Shown here: positions 44,101-50,085 of the stretch, piece by piece | How the letters are laid out: each line of letters opens with the position of its first letter | How positions within the stretch are numbered: position 1 is the first letter of the stretch | Translations under genes and position numbers: made by a program | Notes under the pieces: model-generated | What the model saw: the letters and a program-made list of their open reading frames with translations, nothing else | What the model was told of the DNA's origin: nothing | The model's database searches: none | Assembly: GCA_022606425.2 (NCBI GenBank) | Contig: JAHDVF020001018.1 | Span: 496,001 to 560,000, forward strand | Source of the DNA: Lepidostoma basale | Lineage: Eukaryota; Arthropoda; Insecta; Trichoptera; Lepidostomatidae | DNA length: 64,000 nt | Direction of reading: 5' to 3'

Positions 44101-46953
44101 TCTCGGAAGGAGTAGGCAGAAAGAATGGACCGCCCCACTGTTCTTTCCTAACATTTTTCTCTCGCTTTCTCAATATTACATACATATTATAACACTTTCA
44201 TTTCAGTGCATCCACTTCTTATATTTGCATTTGACACTATATAAATAGAATTAACCGATGACATTTGATTATCCTCACCATTCTATGATTGTTCAAATAG
44301 ACGATGTATTTGGATTTGAAACGTGAATCCTTTTTTGCTGCTCCGGATATAATTCCCTGCACCAATTTCTCTGCAATTATCTCCATTTCCTCGGATAAAG
44401 GCTCTGAAACAGATTTGGATATTGTGAACAACACAAATAAAATGAAAGCTGAAAACAATATCAACATTCTAGCCATATACAAAGGCAGCCAACTATTTTT
44501 AAAAATAAAATATTTGTGTACAACTAAGAACCACAAAAACGTATTATTTAACTACGTCTTAACTAAAACACTTAATAAATTCTCTCTCATTCTTTCCATG
44601 TGTCCAAACCATCTTAACTACCCTTTCATTATTTTGTTCATAACACTTTTATTCGCATCGCATTCTTGACAACATTTAATAATGGCCCAGAAAGGGAAAA
44701 CATATCACTCCAATAAAATATGATGAAACATCTAAAATCAAACGTAATTCTAAAGTATTTTTTTTTTTATGTTAAATAATTTAAAACTATCCTATCGCCA
44801 TTCATCTTTTACATTATCTAACAATCCAATATATTGAAGTTCTCACTTAGGAAACTCTTACTATGTTATTTAAGTACTCTAAATAAGGTCAATATGAGAT
44901 TCCTACTTACCCAATTATATTAGAACAGCGTGCGTATCATTTCAATATTAGCAAATAAAATGTTATATTACATAATAAATTTAAATTCGTACGTGATGTT
45001 AATGTATGAAGGTGTACAGATATGGCCATTGTTAACATAATAATGACCGGCCGACCGGAAGTAAGCACATGAGCGCCCTGAATAACGGAAGTTAATCAAT
45101 GCTGTGCGAGTAATGAGAGACGAGATAACCGGATATTTCCATTTTTTTTATTAATATTTAATATTTAAAAATATTATGTTTCCTGCTTGTATCACTGTAT
45201 TCTTCTTCACAAAATAATCCACTTTGATTGATATCATATTTAAATATACAATTTTCTTTTTTCTGCAGCATTAGTAGGTAGATTAAACTTATAAATGATA
45301 AGAGAGATGATTTGCTCTTGTATGTTGGAATCATGACCAAAATGTGAAACATAAAGAGCTGTACTTCATTATTTTGGCAGCACTAAATAAATTATTGATT
45401 CAAATCAATCAATCAAATCAAATCAATCAAATCAGTTTATTTCATCAACAGACATTACAAAATTTATTTTTAAGGCATCTATTGAGAACAGGTAAAATAA
45501 TATATTGTGTATAGTATACTACCAGAAACGCATGAGAGATGGTTTAACATTAGGAAGACAGGATAATCTCCAGAATTAAGAGTATTTGCCTTCTGAACGT
45601 AATTTCACTAACATGAAAGACGTCGATCTCCGATTCTACGTGATTATATTATATACGAGTATATCTGCTCATTTAATAATATCCTACTAAGGCGAGACAC
45701 ACCACTCTTATAAAATATGATTCATCTTCCATAGATCGCTTGTTATTCACAATATTTAATAACTAAAGAATTTGTTTTTAGGAATGCCAAGATATTTTCG
45801 AACACTCAGGTACTTCGGGTATTGTATAATTCCCTGGTAAGAAGTCGGCTGGAATATAGTTCCACTATTTGGTCACCGCCTGGGATCCGATATTTTCTGA
45901 TGGTGGAGCGAGTGCGCTTTCTTTACCTCAGGGAGCGCGGTTATTACCCGTGGCTTTTTCCGACTAAATTATAGCTAGGTATGCTAAGCTACCAATCATT
46001 GGAGAGAAGGAGGAATATGCACTTGGGAGTTCACTTATTTCAGCTGAATGGCGGCCATATCCATAACTCGAATGTCCTGAGTGATGTAGGTCTATTAGTC
46101 CCTGATTCTTGACCTTCGTCAAAAACAGCACAGATTGTTGGAACCAACCTGGCAATGGTTATGCCTGTGAGTAGGGAAATCTGATTACTTAGTCGGGTCG
46201 CCTCGGAAGTCGACATATTTCGTGATAGTGTGAGTTGCCTCAGGGATGCAATATCAATGTTATGATTCTTTATAATTCTTAATCTTAATTTTTTTATGCT
46301 TCTCTTATAAATTCTTATAATGTAATTGCAAACGATCTGGAATTATATGTCTGTAATGTTTGTGATTTTTATTAAAATAAATGAAATGAGATGAAAAATA
46401 TAAAGTTTTATGTATTTTTTAATCAACAAAAAAATTAAACTCAAACACTTGTTTCACTAAAACTACGGACACACCAAAGTGTTGAATTTTACTCGAATAT
46501 TCGATTTGAAAATAAATGTAAGTAGGTATATAAATTTATAATCTTTAACTTTGTGCTTTGCTTTAATTGATCAATTCATAAATTAAATTAAATATAACAG
46601 CTTTATCAATAGCATGATAAACTTATTTAAATAAAATAATTTGACAACGCTGTCAAATCAATCTCTATCAATTTCAACAGACAGCAACCGAAACACTTCG
46701 GTGTGTCCGTAGCCTTAGCATTCTTATTTTATTGTGGTAATATAAAACGTATCAATATATGTTTCTTACCTTCCCTCTCATCATCCGTCAGTTTTTCAAA
46801 TTGAGTGTTGAGCGCCCTTAGCTGCTTGAGCGAGAACCGGAGCTTAGAGTTGGGCAGATGGAGCGTGGTTCCCGCCACGTCCGGGGGTTGCACAGCACTT
46901 GGAGTACACCCCATCTCTACAACTCCAGTTTCGGCTTCGGCCTCCAAGTCCGA
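22655..46953 (-). CDS. Large multi-exon host gene, 16 traced exons, partial at both ends
   Basis: Sixteen exons on the minus strand join in frame into 1,167 codons (3,501 nt) without a stop. Every intron begins GT and ends AG, and the phase leaving each exon matches the phase entering the next at all 15 junctions. The first traced exon starts at an acceptor and the last ends at a GTAAGT donor, so more exons exist on both sides. The protein has no signal peptide or clear membrane segment in this part. It shows helical stretches, an alanine, glycine and arginine-rich middle (about residues 281-470) and a serine, lysine-rich late part (about 950-1001). I do not recognise the family. Very large scaffold or ubiquitin-ligase proteins of the HECTD4 type are a guess only. 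Introns are mostly transposon relics. Confidence 0.85.
23595..23690. repeat. AT-only simple repeat
   Basis: TAATAATTAATAATTATTA units; low complexity. The surrounding 23153-23997 is an AT-rich host intron with TTTGTAATTTTGTAAG-type diverged repeats (23330-23560) and no gene. Confidence 0.8.
23998..24151 (-). CDS. Host gene traced exon 15 (residues 950-1001)
   Basis: Acceptor TTTTTCAG and donor GTAAAT. It enters in phase 2 and leaves in phase 0. It encodes a basic stretch (KVRASVRQYYRRRN) and a serine, lysine and glutamate-rich run (ESSSKKSEKKGLSS), probably a disordered linker. A second usable acceptor (CTGCAG) lies 24 nt inside the exon, but it would be needed only if exon 14 were skipped; it would then keep frame with exon 13, so alternative splicing is possible. 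Confidence 0.8.
24250..24735 (-). pseudogene. RTE-like LINE 3' fragment, family A
   Basis: A 128-residue open frame holds MRSLRRMCDITIYDGIS, MKGSLRWIGHMERMDGERM and VWRSFLSAYT. It sits in the host gene intron between exons 14 and 15, in the gene's sense orientation, about 100 nt upstream of the exon 15 acceptor. Confidence 0.87.
24895..25105 (+). pseudogene. Jockey-like LINE 3' UTR fragment
   Basis: Matches the end of the 59435-60460 copy (AAATACTCTTGACTTTGGAA, then CTCAATAGATGCCTTAAA) and finishes in the (GATTT)n tail. Confidence 0.8.
25217..25251 (-). ncRNA. Hammerhead-like motif, fourth family
   Basis: Minus strand: TTTTC/GAGAA stem I (5 pairs, one G-T), CCGATGA (U to C at the second base), extra T, stem II GAAGG/CCTTC, GAAAC, AT, GTC. 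Lies in the intron between host exons 14 and 15. Confidence 0.5.
25310..25905 (+). pseudogene. RTE-like LINE fragment, family C
   Basis: Long copy: AAHSSFNKMRSIFCNDNLN, RQRMLKCHVWPVLLYGSE, LNRLEAFEMWLHRRML, then frameshifts and the terminal AKDREAFAGVIANVRGT-like region with an AAGAAGAAG tail. Intronic and antisense to the host gene. Confidence 0.85.
26118..26269 (-). CDS. Host gene traced exon 14 (residues 900-950)
   Basis: Acceptor TTAACCAG and donor GTGCTG. It enters in phase 0 and leaves in phase 2, as exon 15 requires. It encodes a helix (VLQELSGWLSGKEERAGALK), an arginine, glycine-rich stretch, and a proline, histidine-rich segment with PLPHPPPSTHRHN. Without this exon the join from exon 13 to exon 15 would be out of frame and run into a stop. 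Confidence 0.8.
26540..27020 (+). pseudogene. RTE-like LINE fragment, another family
   Basis: Encodes KTIIRPVVTYGCETWSLTQR, FERKILRKIF, ADHVERMPEGRTPQI and WRRPSPTP near the end. No AAGAAG or TTAG tail; it ends GATATGAATGAATG. Intronic and antisense to the host gene. Confidence 0.82.
27178..27405 (-). mobile_element. tRNA-derived SINE, near full length
   Basis: Minus-strand copy from the tRNA-like head (27405) to the CAACCCGTTGTATT end with T-run at 27171-27178. Located in the host gene's intron between exons 13 and 14. Confidence 0.87.
27565..27895 (-). pseudogene. RTE-like LINE 3' fragment, family G
   Basis: The minus-strand frame MAMGRSRSQKLKRKMDKKTA to EKAFVQEWTGIG is the family terminus. 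Same family as 35625-35965 and 41520-41710. Confidence 0.83.
28085..28495 (+). pseudogene. RTE-like LINE 3' fragment, family G
   Basis: The frame contains MERHMLGVSLRDKIRNEEIR, RLARLKWQWTGHVARQSED and EEAYVQQWTDEG. A run of about 14 G in the middle (28381-28394) encodes an artificial glycine stretch and is a likely slippage expansion. Confidence 0.87.
28540..28679 (-). CDS. Host gene traced exon 13 (residues 853-899)
   Basis: Acceptor TTAATATAG and donor GTAAGT. It enters in phase 1 and leaves in phase 0. It encodes DDDESSLHCCLRDATPLSL, LERKQALAPHREYKG and ends LINMQRYS. An RTE-like LINE tail of the same orientation ends about 42 nt upstream of the acceptor. Confidence 0.83.
28722..28930 (-). 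pseudogene. RTE-like LINE 3' fragment, family A
   Basis: Minus-strand 3' end with the tail at 28722. It is sense to the host gene and ends about 42 nt upstream of the exon 13 acceptor. Truncated at about 28930, where an unrelated TTTTTTT-rich stretch begins. Confidence 0.83.
29284..29314 (-). ncRNA. Hammerhead-like ribozyme motif
   Basis: Read on the minus strand: AATATCA (stem I), CTGAGGA (fits CUGANGA), one extra A, stem II GGAC/GTCC with loop CGGTT, GAAAC, AT, GTT, then TGATATT, which pairs with AATATCA over 7 bp. All conserved core bases are present. The cleavage triplet is GTT; GUU-type sites are tolerated. The unpaired A between CUGANGA and stem II is unusual. Confidence 0.55.
29464..29494 (+). 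ncRNA. Hammerhead-like ribozyme motif, complete three-helix copy
   Basis: Stem I AATATCA pairs with TGATATT over 7 bp. The core is CTGATGA, an extra A, stem II AGAC/GTCC (one A-C mismatch), GAAAC, AT, GTC. Cleavage would fall after 29494. Stem III is only ACATGT, which is self-complementary, so two RNAs could pair; short stem III hammerheads are known to cut as dimers. Confidence 0.6.
30040..30600 (-). pseudogene. Jockey/CR1-like LINE C-terminal fragment
   Basis: The minus-strand frame holds LLHKIIHFRIDNSELLSKLT, FRTRHTASQVFHLPAYRTNY and NAIDVFHLNTRFKKNI, the typical end of jockey or CR1 reverse transcriptases. The 3' UTR ends in a TAAATAAATAA tail near 30045. Confidence 0.8.
30701..31023 (-). 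CDS. Host gene traced exon 12 (residues 745-852)
   Basis: Acceptor TTTATCACAG and donor GTAAGC. It enters in phase 2 and leaves in phase 1. It is serine and threonine-rich at first (about 60 residues, probably disordered) and then holds FGSYWSIGDTIRLKNG and LEEVNHSGEKRCLDY. The second part reads like a small folded beta segment. The tail of a sense-oriented non-autonomous element lies only about 20 nt upstream of its acceptor. Confidence 0.85.
31041..31760 (-). mobile_element. Non-autonomous element B with LINE-like 3' end
   Basis: Copies at 36368, 47341 and 55905 share the same layout. Read on the minus strand, each begins in unrelated AT-rich sequence, passes a GC-rich block (GATGAGGTTCGCAACCC, GGGAGATGCC) and ends with the same roughly 75 nt as the family A LINE, including the (TTAG)n tail. 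It has no coding capacity. This copy lies between host exons 11 and 12, tail about 20 nt before the exon 12 acceptor. Confidence 0.8.
31900..32285 (+). pseudogene. RTE-like LINE fragment, family F
   Basis: Reads MTYGIETRADTIRTKSLL, TEMKTLRSVAGTTLRDKIRN and IRKICNVEDVVRW, then PPKRWRD-like sequence and an AAGAAGAAG tail. One frameshift near 32105. Confidence 0.83.
32396..32591 (-). CDS. Host gene traced exon 11 (residues 680-745)
   Basis: Acceptor TTTTGTGTAG and donor GTAAGC. It enters in phase 1 and leaves in phase 2. It encodes VFPKSNGEDMKFDLSLPED, a charged segment with RERDKWKSFHANKK, and LNMAEQCVVEAFICSLDNE. A LINE copy of opposite orientation begins about 45 nt upstream of the acceptor. 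Confidence 0.85.
32637..33415 (+). pseudogene. RTE-like LINE fragment, family A, best preserved
   Basis: Two adjacent open frames cover about 245 residues. The first (32642-32887) reads MNVNKSKVMIFEKEE and VEFVYLGSMFTRDGRVERD. The second (32899-33393) reads VLLPTLMYGSEAWNWQKKD, MRSLRRMCGYSVYDRVP, SLRWFGHMERMNEERM, and ends AYPFGETA then TGA. A single lesion near 32886 separates them. The tail is GTTAGTTAGTTAATTAG. It lies in the intron between exons 10 and 11, antisense to the host gene. High intactness suggests it is the youngest copy here. Confidence 0.92.
33826..34057. repeat. Foldback element, family P, best two-arm copy
   Basis: Symmetric arms: TTGTTTCTCGAACAATGATG, AATACGAATGAAAACGCCAG and AGAAGTTTTATTATATTTTA, then the core GACATGTTTCGCCCTTCTAA followed by the inverse arm. 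The right core is deleted. Confidence 0.83.
34207..34834 (-). CDS. Host gene traced exon 10 (residues 471-680)
   Basis: The largest exon, 628 nt. Acceptor CTAAAATTTTAG-like TTTTAG and donor GTAAGT. It enters in phase 0 and leaves in phase 1. It starts DSNEWFQGG, carries a helix ending LLAIILDQARDYFLK, a lysine, serine-rich linker, then a long helical part with TLLKWLYKAVDEDKKYL, LKPYLELLFVTSHE and SKGWQWAEKMLDTLE. Codon use and helical periodicity are clearly those of a real protein. No catalytic motif is evident. Confidence 0.9.
35420..35612 (+). pseudogene. LINE 3' fragment, another family
   Basis: The reading VFKYFGRIALRDQNLERFLI, then GKRPFGRPLTRWYNQI-like sequence resembles the GHIAR...EGKRxRGRxPxRW block of RTE-like LINEs. 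Confidence 0.7.
35625..35965 (-). pseudogene. RTE-like LINE 3' fragment, family G
   Basis: Closely matches 27565-27895, with an AAGAAGAAG tail at 35628-35645. It follows a plus-strand LINE tail (35420-35610), giving a tail-to-tail pair in the intron between host exons 9 and 10. Confidence 0.82.
36125..36336 (-). CDS. Host gene traced exon 9 (residues 400-470)
   Basis: Acceptor TTCATTGTAG and donor GTGAAT. It enters in phase 1 and leaves in phase 0. This is one of the most GC-rich exons in the window. It encodes SRLEAALVTRWALLLQE, a glycine, arginine-rich low-complexity turn, and ARGLLTARQVVIQ. The second forward frame is also open but has no helical pattern and breaks the phase with exon 10. 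A sense-oriented non-autonomous element tail ends about 31 nt upstream of the acceptor. Confidence 0.83.
36368..36845 (-). mobile_element. Non-autonomous element B
   Basis: Second copy, with four TTAG units at the tail. It is in sense orientation in the intron between host exons 8 and 9, about 31 nt before the exon 9 acceptor. Its 5' part ends near 36845, shorter than the copies at 47341 and 55905. Confidence 0.8.
37005..37207. repeat. Foldback element, family P
   Basis: Both arms intact, including two head-to-head cores. The plus-strand core (37122-37152) reads TTGATGA, T, GCCTTAGAAGGGC, GAAAC, ATGCC and so keeps the G that is changed to A in the other family P copies. Confidence 0.82.
37210..38277. 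other. Host intron (between exons 8 and 9) without other genes
   Basis: AT-rich. A CACCCGGCGCCCCTGGAAAC phrase at 37549 recurs at 10978 and marks an unnamed repeat. Nothing else is supported. Confidence 0.55.
38278..38309 (-). CDS. Host gene microexon, 32 nt (traced exon 8)
   Basis: A 32-nt stretch lies between acceptor CCTCTGCAG and donor GTAAACA. Exon 7 ends in phase 2 and exon 9 begins in phase 1. This exon takes one base, adds ten codons (MHTQATQMAN) and leaves one base, so it makes the join exact. Skipping it puts an in-frame TGA at once into exon 9. The upstream pyrimidine tract is modest. No other stretch between the neighbours was seen to fit. Strong inference from phase, not from transcript data. 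Confidence 0.7.
38657..38692 (-). ncRNA. Hammerhead-like motif, third family, left arm
   Basis: Minus strand TTGATGA (first base changed), T, GTCAAC/GTTGAT, GAAACAGCTGTT. It faces the 38727 core. Confidence 0.45.
38727..38762 (+). ncRNA. Hammerhead-like motif, third family
   Basis: CTGATGA, extra T, stem II GTCAAC/GTTGAT, GAAAC, TGCT, GTC. Stem I is only about 2 bp. It is the right core of a foldback at 38575-38825 in the host intron between exons 7 and 8. Confidence 0.52.
38953..39098 (-). CDS. Host gene traced exon 7 (residues 341-389)
   Basis: Acceptor CCATTTCAG and donor GTAAGT. It enters in phase 0 and leaves in phase 2. It encodes AVSRYMVEEALLWRLERPA and STHLAHHVLCIID, both helical. 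The tail of an RTE-like LINE fragment in the same orientation ends 32 nt upstream of the acceptor. The phase at its end does not fit exon 9 directly; a microexon at 38278-38309 repairs it. Confidence 0.82.
39131..39285 (-). pseudogene. RTE-like LINE 3' tip, family A
   Basis: Minus-strand 3' end with three TTAG units at 39131-39146. It is sense to the host gene and ends 32 nt before the exon 7 acceptor. It is cut at the codons for RRACMTRC. Confidence 0.83.
39431..39607 (-). CDS. Host gene traced exon 6 (residues 282-340)
   Basis: Acceptor TATATTCAG and donor GTGAGT; phase 0 in and out, 59 codons exactly. It opens GFYIVGG and carries a tryptophan-rich SERCAGWQLWAEGAR helix and RVSEALGAVLKHLREN. 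A piggyBac-like MITE ends 23 bases upstream of the acceptor, so the probable branch point lies at or inside the element boundary. Confidence 0.85.
39631..39910. mobile_element. piggyBac-like MITE
   Basis: Flanked by TTAA on both sides (39627-39630 and 39911-39914). Termini AGACCGTGCCACACTG and its complement (CAGTGTGGAACGGCT). Internal sub-repeats of AACAAGCTCTCCACA. It ends 23 bases upstream of the host exon 6 acceptor. Confidence 0.8.
40060..40400 (-). pseudogene. RTE-like LINE fragment, family C
   Basis: The minus-strand frame encodes NMGHILRGDSYELFQLMIM and CKVEGRR-LLRRQTSW, matching family C. The AAGAAG tail (TTCTTCTTC on the plus strand) is at 40052-40066. Confidence 0.8.
40445..40660. 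pseudogene. Two jockey-like LINE scraps, tail to tail
   Basis: 40445-40530 is a minus-strand 3' tip with (AAATC)n tail. 40535-40660 is plus-strand coding sequence (LRQRQHTLFHPPICRIN, MGRAFKLPN) of the same group. Confidence 0.72.
40687..40817 (+). mobile_element. tRNA-derived SINE, 3' part
   Basis: Begins GGTGTAGAATTCCCGTGACA and runs to the GACCTGTTGTATACA end. Head missing. Confidence 0.83.
41006..41232 (-). CDS. Host gene traced exon 5 (residues 206-281)
   Basis: Acceptor GTATTGCAG and donor GTAATT. It enters in phase 1 and leaves in phase 0. The exon encodes an acidic cysteine-containing start (HEDCEADQ), two beta-like stretches (RVAIVEG and WVRVRMAGG), then SGWPAGSDFPNR and ALLFYSAAQT. 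The alternating hydrophobic pattern suggests a beta-rich domain. A long (TTC)n tract lies about 85 nt upstream of its acceptor. Confidence 0.85.
41311..41519. repeat. (TTC)n/(GAA)n microsatellite grown from a LINE tail
   Basis: About 210 nt of TTC repeats with a few interruptions (TTCG, TTAT, TTTC). In the host transcript it reads (GAA)n. It continues the AAGAAG tail of the minus-strand LINE copy at 41520-41710, so it probably arose by expansion of that tail. Its frames are long open polylysine or polyphenylalanine readings and are not genes. Confidence 0.93.
41520..41710 (-). pseudogene. RTE-like LINE 3' fragment, family G
   Basis: On the minus strand it reads MLGISLRDRVRNDSL and ATLKWQWTGHVARSSDE, then skips to the terminus and runs into a long AAG tract (41311-41519) that continues its AAGAAG tail. 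Confidence 0.83.
41805..41945. repeat. Decayed family P foldback
   Basis: ATAATTAATCCGAATGAAAA, TTTCGTCTTGCTAAGACATT and GCGAAACATGTCATTCC are recognisable. Confidence 0.7.
42114..42268 (-). CDS. Host gene traced exon 4 (residues 154-206)
   Basis: Acceptor TATTTCAG and donor GTAATA. It enters in phase 2, completing an arginine codon, and leaves in phase 1. The sequence begins DKVVERWVEVLAWAAG, clearly a helix, then a proline-rich segment with VPPTVYPHL. A foldback repeat begins about 20 nt upstream of the acceptor (42287 onwards), so the branch-point region abuts repeat DNA. Confidence 0.85.
42287..42475. repeat. Foldback element, family P, next to a splice acceptor
   Basis: Both arms; core GACATGTTTCGCC, TTCTTAGGCATTACC. 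Its lower end lies about 20 nt upstream of the host exon 4 acceptor. Confidence 0.8.
43075..43297. mobile_element. piggyBac-like MITE
   Basis: Same family as 39631-39910, in opposite orientation. TTAA on the left (43071-43074); the right copy has mutated to TTTA. Termini AGCCGTGCCACACTG. Confidence 0.8.
43432..43583 (-). CDS. Host gene traced exon 3 (residues 104-154)
   Basis: Acceptor ACTTGCAG and donor GTAACT. It enters in phase 0 and leaves in phase 2. The exon is GC-rich (many CGC, GGC and CCC codons) inside an AT-rich intron background. It encodes SRSLEYLVVMETLKGH, a cysteine and proline-containing turn, and ends LTESGFLR. A piggyBac-like MITE lies in the intron just downstream (43075-43297). 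Confidence 0.85.
43860..44095 (+). pseudogene. LINE fragment, another family
   Basis: Frame with MAGEKPIREQVARRKWQWI, HTLRQNPACIAQGALDW and GERESERQKEEEE, the RW.GHTLR...ALDW.P.GKR pattern of RTE-like LINEs. Located in the intron between host exons 2 and 3. Confidence 0.8.
44100..44190 (-). pseudogene. RTE-like LINE 3' scrap, family A
   Basis: Matches the last 85 nt of the family (TTCTTTCTGCCTACT, CTTCGG-like) without the TTAG tail. It directly follows a plus-strand fragment of another LINE (43860-44095). Confidence 0.7.
44279..44403 (-). CDS. Host gene traced exon 2 (residues 62-103)
   Basis: Acceptor CTGTTTCAG and donor GTGAGG. It enters in phase 1 and leaves in phase 0, exactly the change needed between exon 1 and exon 3, which is the main argument that it is real. 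It encodes an amphipathic helix region (PLSEEMEIIAEKLVQGI) followed by a basic stretch ending NNHRM. Read without splicing, the same DNA mimics a small secreted peptide because the intron upstream encodes a hydrophobic run. The phase match makes the exon reading better. Confidence 0.8.
44580..44668 (-). pseudogene. RTE-like LINE internal scrap, family A
   Basis: Antisense match to the region encoding NKIMKGSLRWFGHMERM. About 85 nt only. Confidence 0.72.
45398..45640 (-). pseudogene. Jockey-like LINE 3' fragment
   Basis: The (AATCA)n tail lies at 45398-45425; the body matches the 3' UTR of 59435-60460 in reverse orientation. Confidence 0.78.
45775..46390 (+). pseudogene. Jockey-like LINE 3' fragment
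   Basis: Plus-strand reading through frameshifts: RNAKIFSNTQVLRVLYN-like start, GVHLFQLNGGHIHNSNVL, LVGQAI-LLSRVASEVDIF and a 3' UTR ending AATGAAATGAGATGAAA. Confidence 0.8.
46770..46953 (-). CDS. Host gene traced exon 1 (residues 1-61)
   Basis: Acceptor CTTTCAG precedes the exon and a GTAAG donor follows. It enters in phase 0 and leaves in phase 1. The peptide is acidic at first (EAEAET) and then holds the motif KLRFSLKQLRALN followed by TDDERE, which looks like a conserved helix. An internal methionine (VEMGC) could serve as a start, but the good acceptor and the open frame argue for an upstream exon. I found no convincing upstream exon in the 17 kb to the right, so the preceding intron is long or the gene's 5' part is outside the window. 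Confidence 0.8.
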
Positions 46954-47340
46954 CTGAAAGTAATATATCACCTCTTCAATTTTTCCAGTTAAAAGATTTG
47001 TTAATAATATTGTTTGAACAAAGCGAAAATAACGCAAAGTGTTATACATATATCGCACGCTTAATAGTAAACTGACTGATTATGGTTTAGGTCATAATTG
47101 AGTTAACATTGACAGAGGCTTGTTTTAACGCTATCCATCTATTTTTCACAATGTTAACGCTACCATTCGTACGTACGATTATCGTTCACAATGTTAACGC
47201 TATCCATTCGTACGTGTTTTTCGACTGTTTTTGTTAAAACACCGACTCATGTCAGATTGAGCAAAACTTGTTTTTTTGAGTTAAGATAGTGTTCTATTAA
47301 GCGTGCGATATGTAAATTATGTAATACTTTGTTTTTTTTT

Positions 47341-47978
47341 TAACTAACTAACTAACCATCACGCCGTCTCCCCGAAAGGGTAGGCAGAAAGAATGGACTG
47401 TCACACTTTAACCGATGCGGCACTCCATCCTTCTCTTTTCGCCCTGCGGGAGACGCGGTGTGATGGGTTGCGAACCTCATCGCCACCAATAGGCATCTCC
47501 CGCGCACACTTCGATCTTCCAACATCCACAAAATAAATCTAAAACAAATAATATAAAATACAATGATATAAAATAAAAAAAATTTAACACAAAATGTTAT
47601 TTTTAGATGGTGCACATATTGTATATTATATGATTTAATTAATGTTCCACGTATCCACCTTTTTTTCAATTAGCAGTAATTAGGCACTTAAAACAACCAA
47701 CACCAGCCAGAACTTTAAAAGAATATTGAAGAAATTATTCAAATTGTCATTGGAACAAATGAAAAATTTATTTTTACACCTGTCAAAATTCTTTATATAA
47801 ACGAAAAAACTTGTATAATTTTGACATCAAAACAGCACAAACGTATTACGTGTCACAATTAACTATTATAAAGTGCGGCAACAATCAAATTGACCAAAAC
47901 AATTCACTTATACACGTAATTTCTCCAAATTTACGGGAGCACCACATGAACCAAACCAAATTTTCAAAATCAGAACCA
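47341..47978 (-). mobile_element. Non-autonomous element B, long copy
   Basis: One of two copies sharing a 5' boundary after AACCAAATTTTCAAAATCA, giving a unit of about 640 nt. The tail at 47341 is three TTAG units. An open frame of 105 codons in it is not shared by the other copies and is judged chance. Confidence 0.83.
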
Positions 47979-48058
47979 GAATTGTTTTTTTTTAATGTAT
48001 ACAAATACCTACTTGTAGACAAATACCGGGTTTCACCCATTTCGGGTTAATCATTTTT

Positions 48059-48430
48059 AAGGATTAACTGTATATCAATAAAGACGAAGATGTAAATTTT
48101 TTTTTTAACAGAATATGGTAGTCGAGGCGTATACAGGACTAATGACCTGTCATTGGTTGGGTTAAGCGATCACTTTATGTTAACAACATCCCCATTCAGC
48201 CCTCCTTATGACCACCACGTCTGACAAATTTTTGAAAGATGTGTATATGCTACTATGTTAAAAACACTTCACATTTTAGGTCAATCTACACTAGCGCCAT
48301 CTATTAAGAATAAATGTAAGCATTAAGCAGAAAGTCTTTATTAATGCAATGTAAAGGGCTACCATATTCTGTTTTCAAAAATAAAACAATTTATATCTTC
48401 GTCTCTATTGAGATACAATTAATCCTTAAA
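48059..48430. mobile_element. MITE, same family as 2832-3375
   Basis: Begins AAGGATTAACTGTATATCAA and ends with the reverse complement (GATACAATTAATCCTT). 372 nt, non-coding. Confidence 0.78.
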
Positions 48431-48784
48431 TATTTAATCCTTGTTGCTACCCGTGAAATATACACGGAAGTAAAGATTGTTTATCCTTCGAAAATTGGTT
48501 CACTGTACAACCATTATCATTAAAAAGTTTTAACTGTAATTTTTTTGTAATTTTTGTAAAAAAAATTTTCACACACGTGAAAATTTTCACAATTAACAAC
48601 ACCAAATTGTTCTCCATTTGTGTTCTACACTACTTTCATACAACAATAATCAGAACAAATTTCAAAATAATCCAGAAATGTTTTCGGGCATGCGCACCGT
48701 GTTTTCGAATTACTTTCGGAGAGAATTTAAGTATTCCTCTCTCGCTGTCTCGTATTTAAAATGTTCTCATGCTCTTTCTTAACG

Positions 48785-49150
48785 ACATAGGTTTTTACCT
48801 ATCATATTTGCCAGAGGAATAGGCGTAGTGAATGGACCGCCACACTGCTTTATTCTGACATACCTCTCGTGTTTCCTCTGCATTTATACATCGTTACACG
48901 TACGTTCGTCGATATTTCCGACTTCGAATGTAGCCATGCAATGTTTCCCTCGGCTGTTCTCGACTTATTTTTCCATTCACACTACTTATGTACAATTTAT
49001 GAACCATCTAAGTAATCCTTATTAAATTTTACTTAGAATGCAATCATCTGCTCTACATTTCTTCCTTCTTTCGTCGTAGGTATTCTATCATCGTTTTCAT
49101 ACACATTCTTCTCAGTGATCTCATTTCCACTGGATTAACTTGTGCAAACA
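48785..49150 (-). pseudogene. Old RTE-like LINE 3' fragment, family A relative
   Basis: Minus-strand match, heavily diverged, from the AVEMRSL region to the 3' end. Many indels; older than the other copies. Confidence 0.65.
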
Positions 49151-49199
49151 GTACTCTTTCTATCATCGTTACGTGGGACATTCTTCGTCAACGCATTTT

Positions 49200-50085
49200 G
49201 AATAAAATCACTTTTTAAACGATATTTTCTTACAAACCAAATCACTATAGCAATAACTGAATATATCAGTATCTTCCTCGAATATCAAAGAATAAATAAA
49301 CACACACAAGAGAATCCTGATGTGTATACGTAAGACTACTGAATAGGTAGTCAGAATCCTAGGCAATATGTTATTGACGAATGATGAAATAAACGAACTT
49401 TTCACTCGTCATTCAGACTTAAAAGGACATACTAACTCTGTATAAAATGTTTCATTCTCGTATTCTTAAGATCTTTTATTTGCTGTAATTAAAAATATTG
49501 TGTTTTGTGTTATTGAGAAATAGATTTGTGTTTGTGACCATGTATGCTAGCCCAAGTGTTAACTAATCAAATCTATCTCAAAAGATCGATTTTACTTTAG
49601 AATTATAGATAAATGGGACTCATTAGCTGATTGTTTTCAATTATACGAGTAAATCATACTATAACTGTTTTAAATCGTAGAATCATGGCATTTAGAAAAA
49701 GTATACTAATCAACAAATGTAAAACGATATTAAATCTAAATACACACGTATCAAATATATATTTGGATTTATAATATAATGGTGGTCCAGAATGTTTAAT
49801 ATGAAAAGTTTTGCAAATTGAAAATTGTGTTTAACGGCGATAACCCAGACCATAAAGCGTACAATTTCAACAAGTGCATGTCTCGTGTGATGTGAAATAA
49901 GATGTAGATCAGCGAAAAGGCTATGCAAGATTTATTCCAATTAAATAACGATAACGCATTAGCTTTTATACAAGTCATCTTGTCTAATAATTAATATTTT
50001 TAATTGAAATTTCTTGGTAGAAGTTCATTTTATAAAATGAAATCAAAAAAATATATAAAATATATTTATTATTATATACTAGCTG
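49200..50085. other. No gene; AT-rich
   Basis: Short open frames only, none with a coding pattern. Confidence 0.55.

Noticed and set aside
44237..44536. Small secreted peptide gene (hydrophobic start, then a charged helix)
   Set aside because: The charged part is an exon with acceptor and donor whose phases exactly bridge host exons 1 and 3; the hydrophobic start is translated intron.
47352..47669. Protein encoded by element B
   Set aside because: The open frame is not kept in the other three copies of the element.
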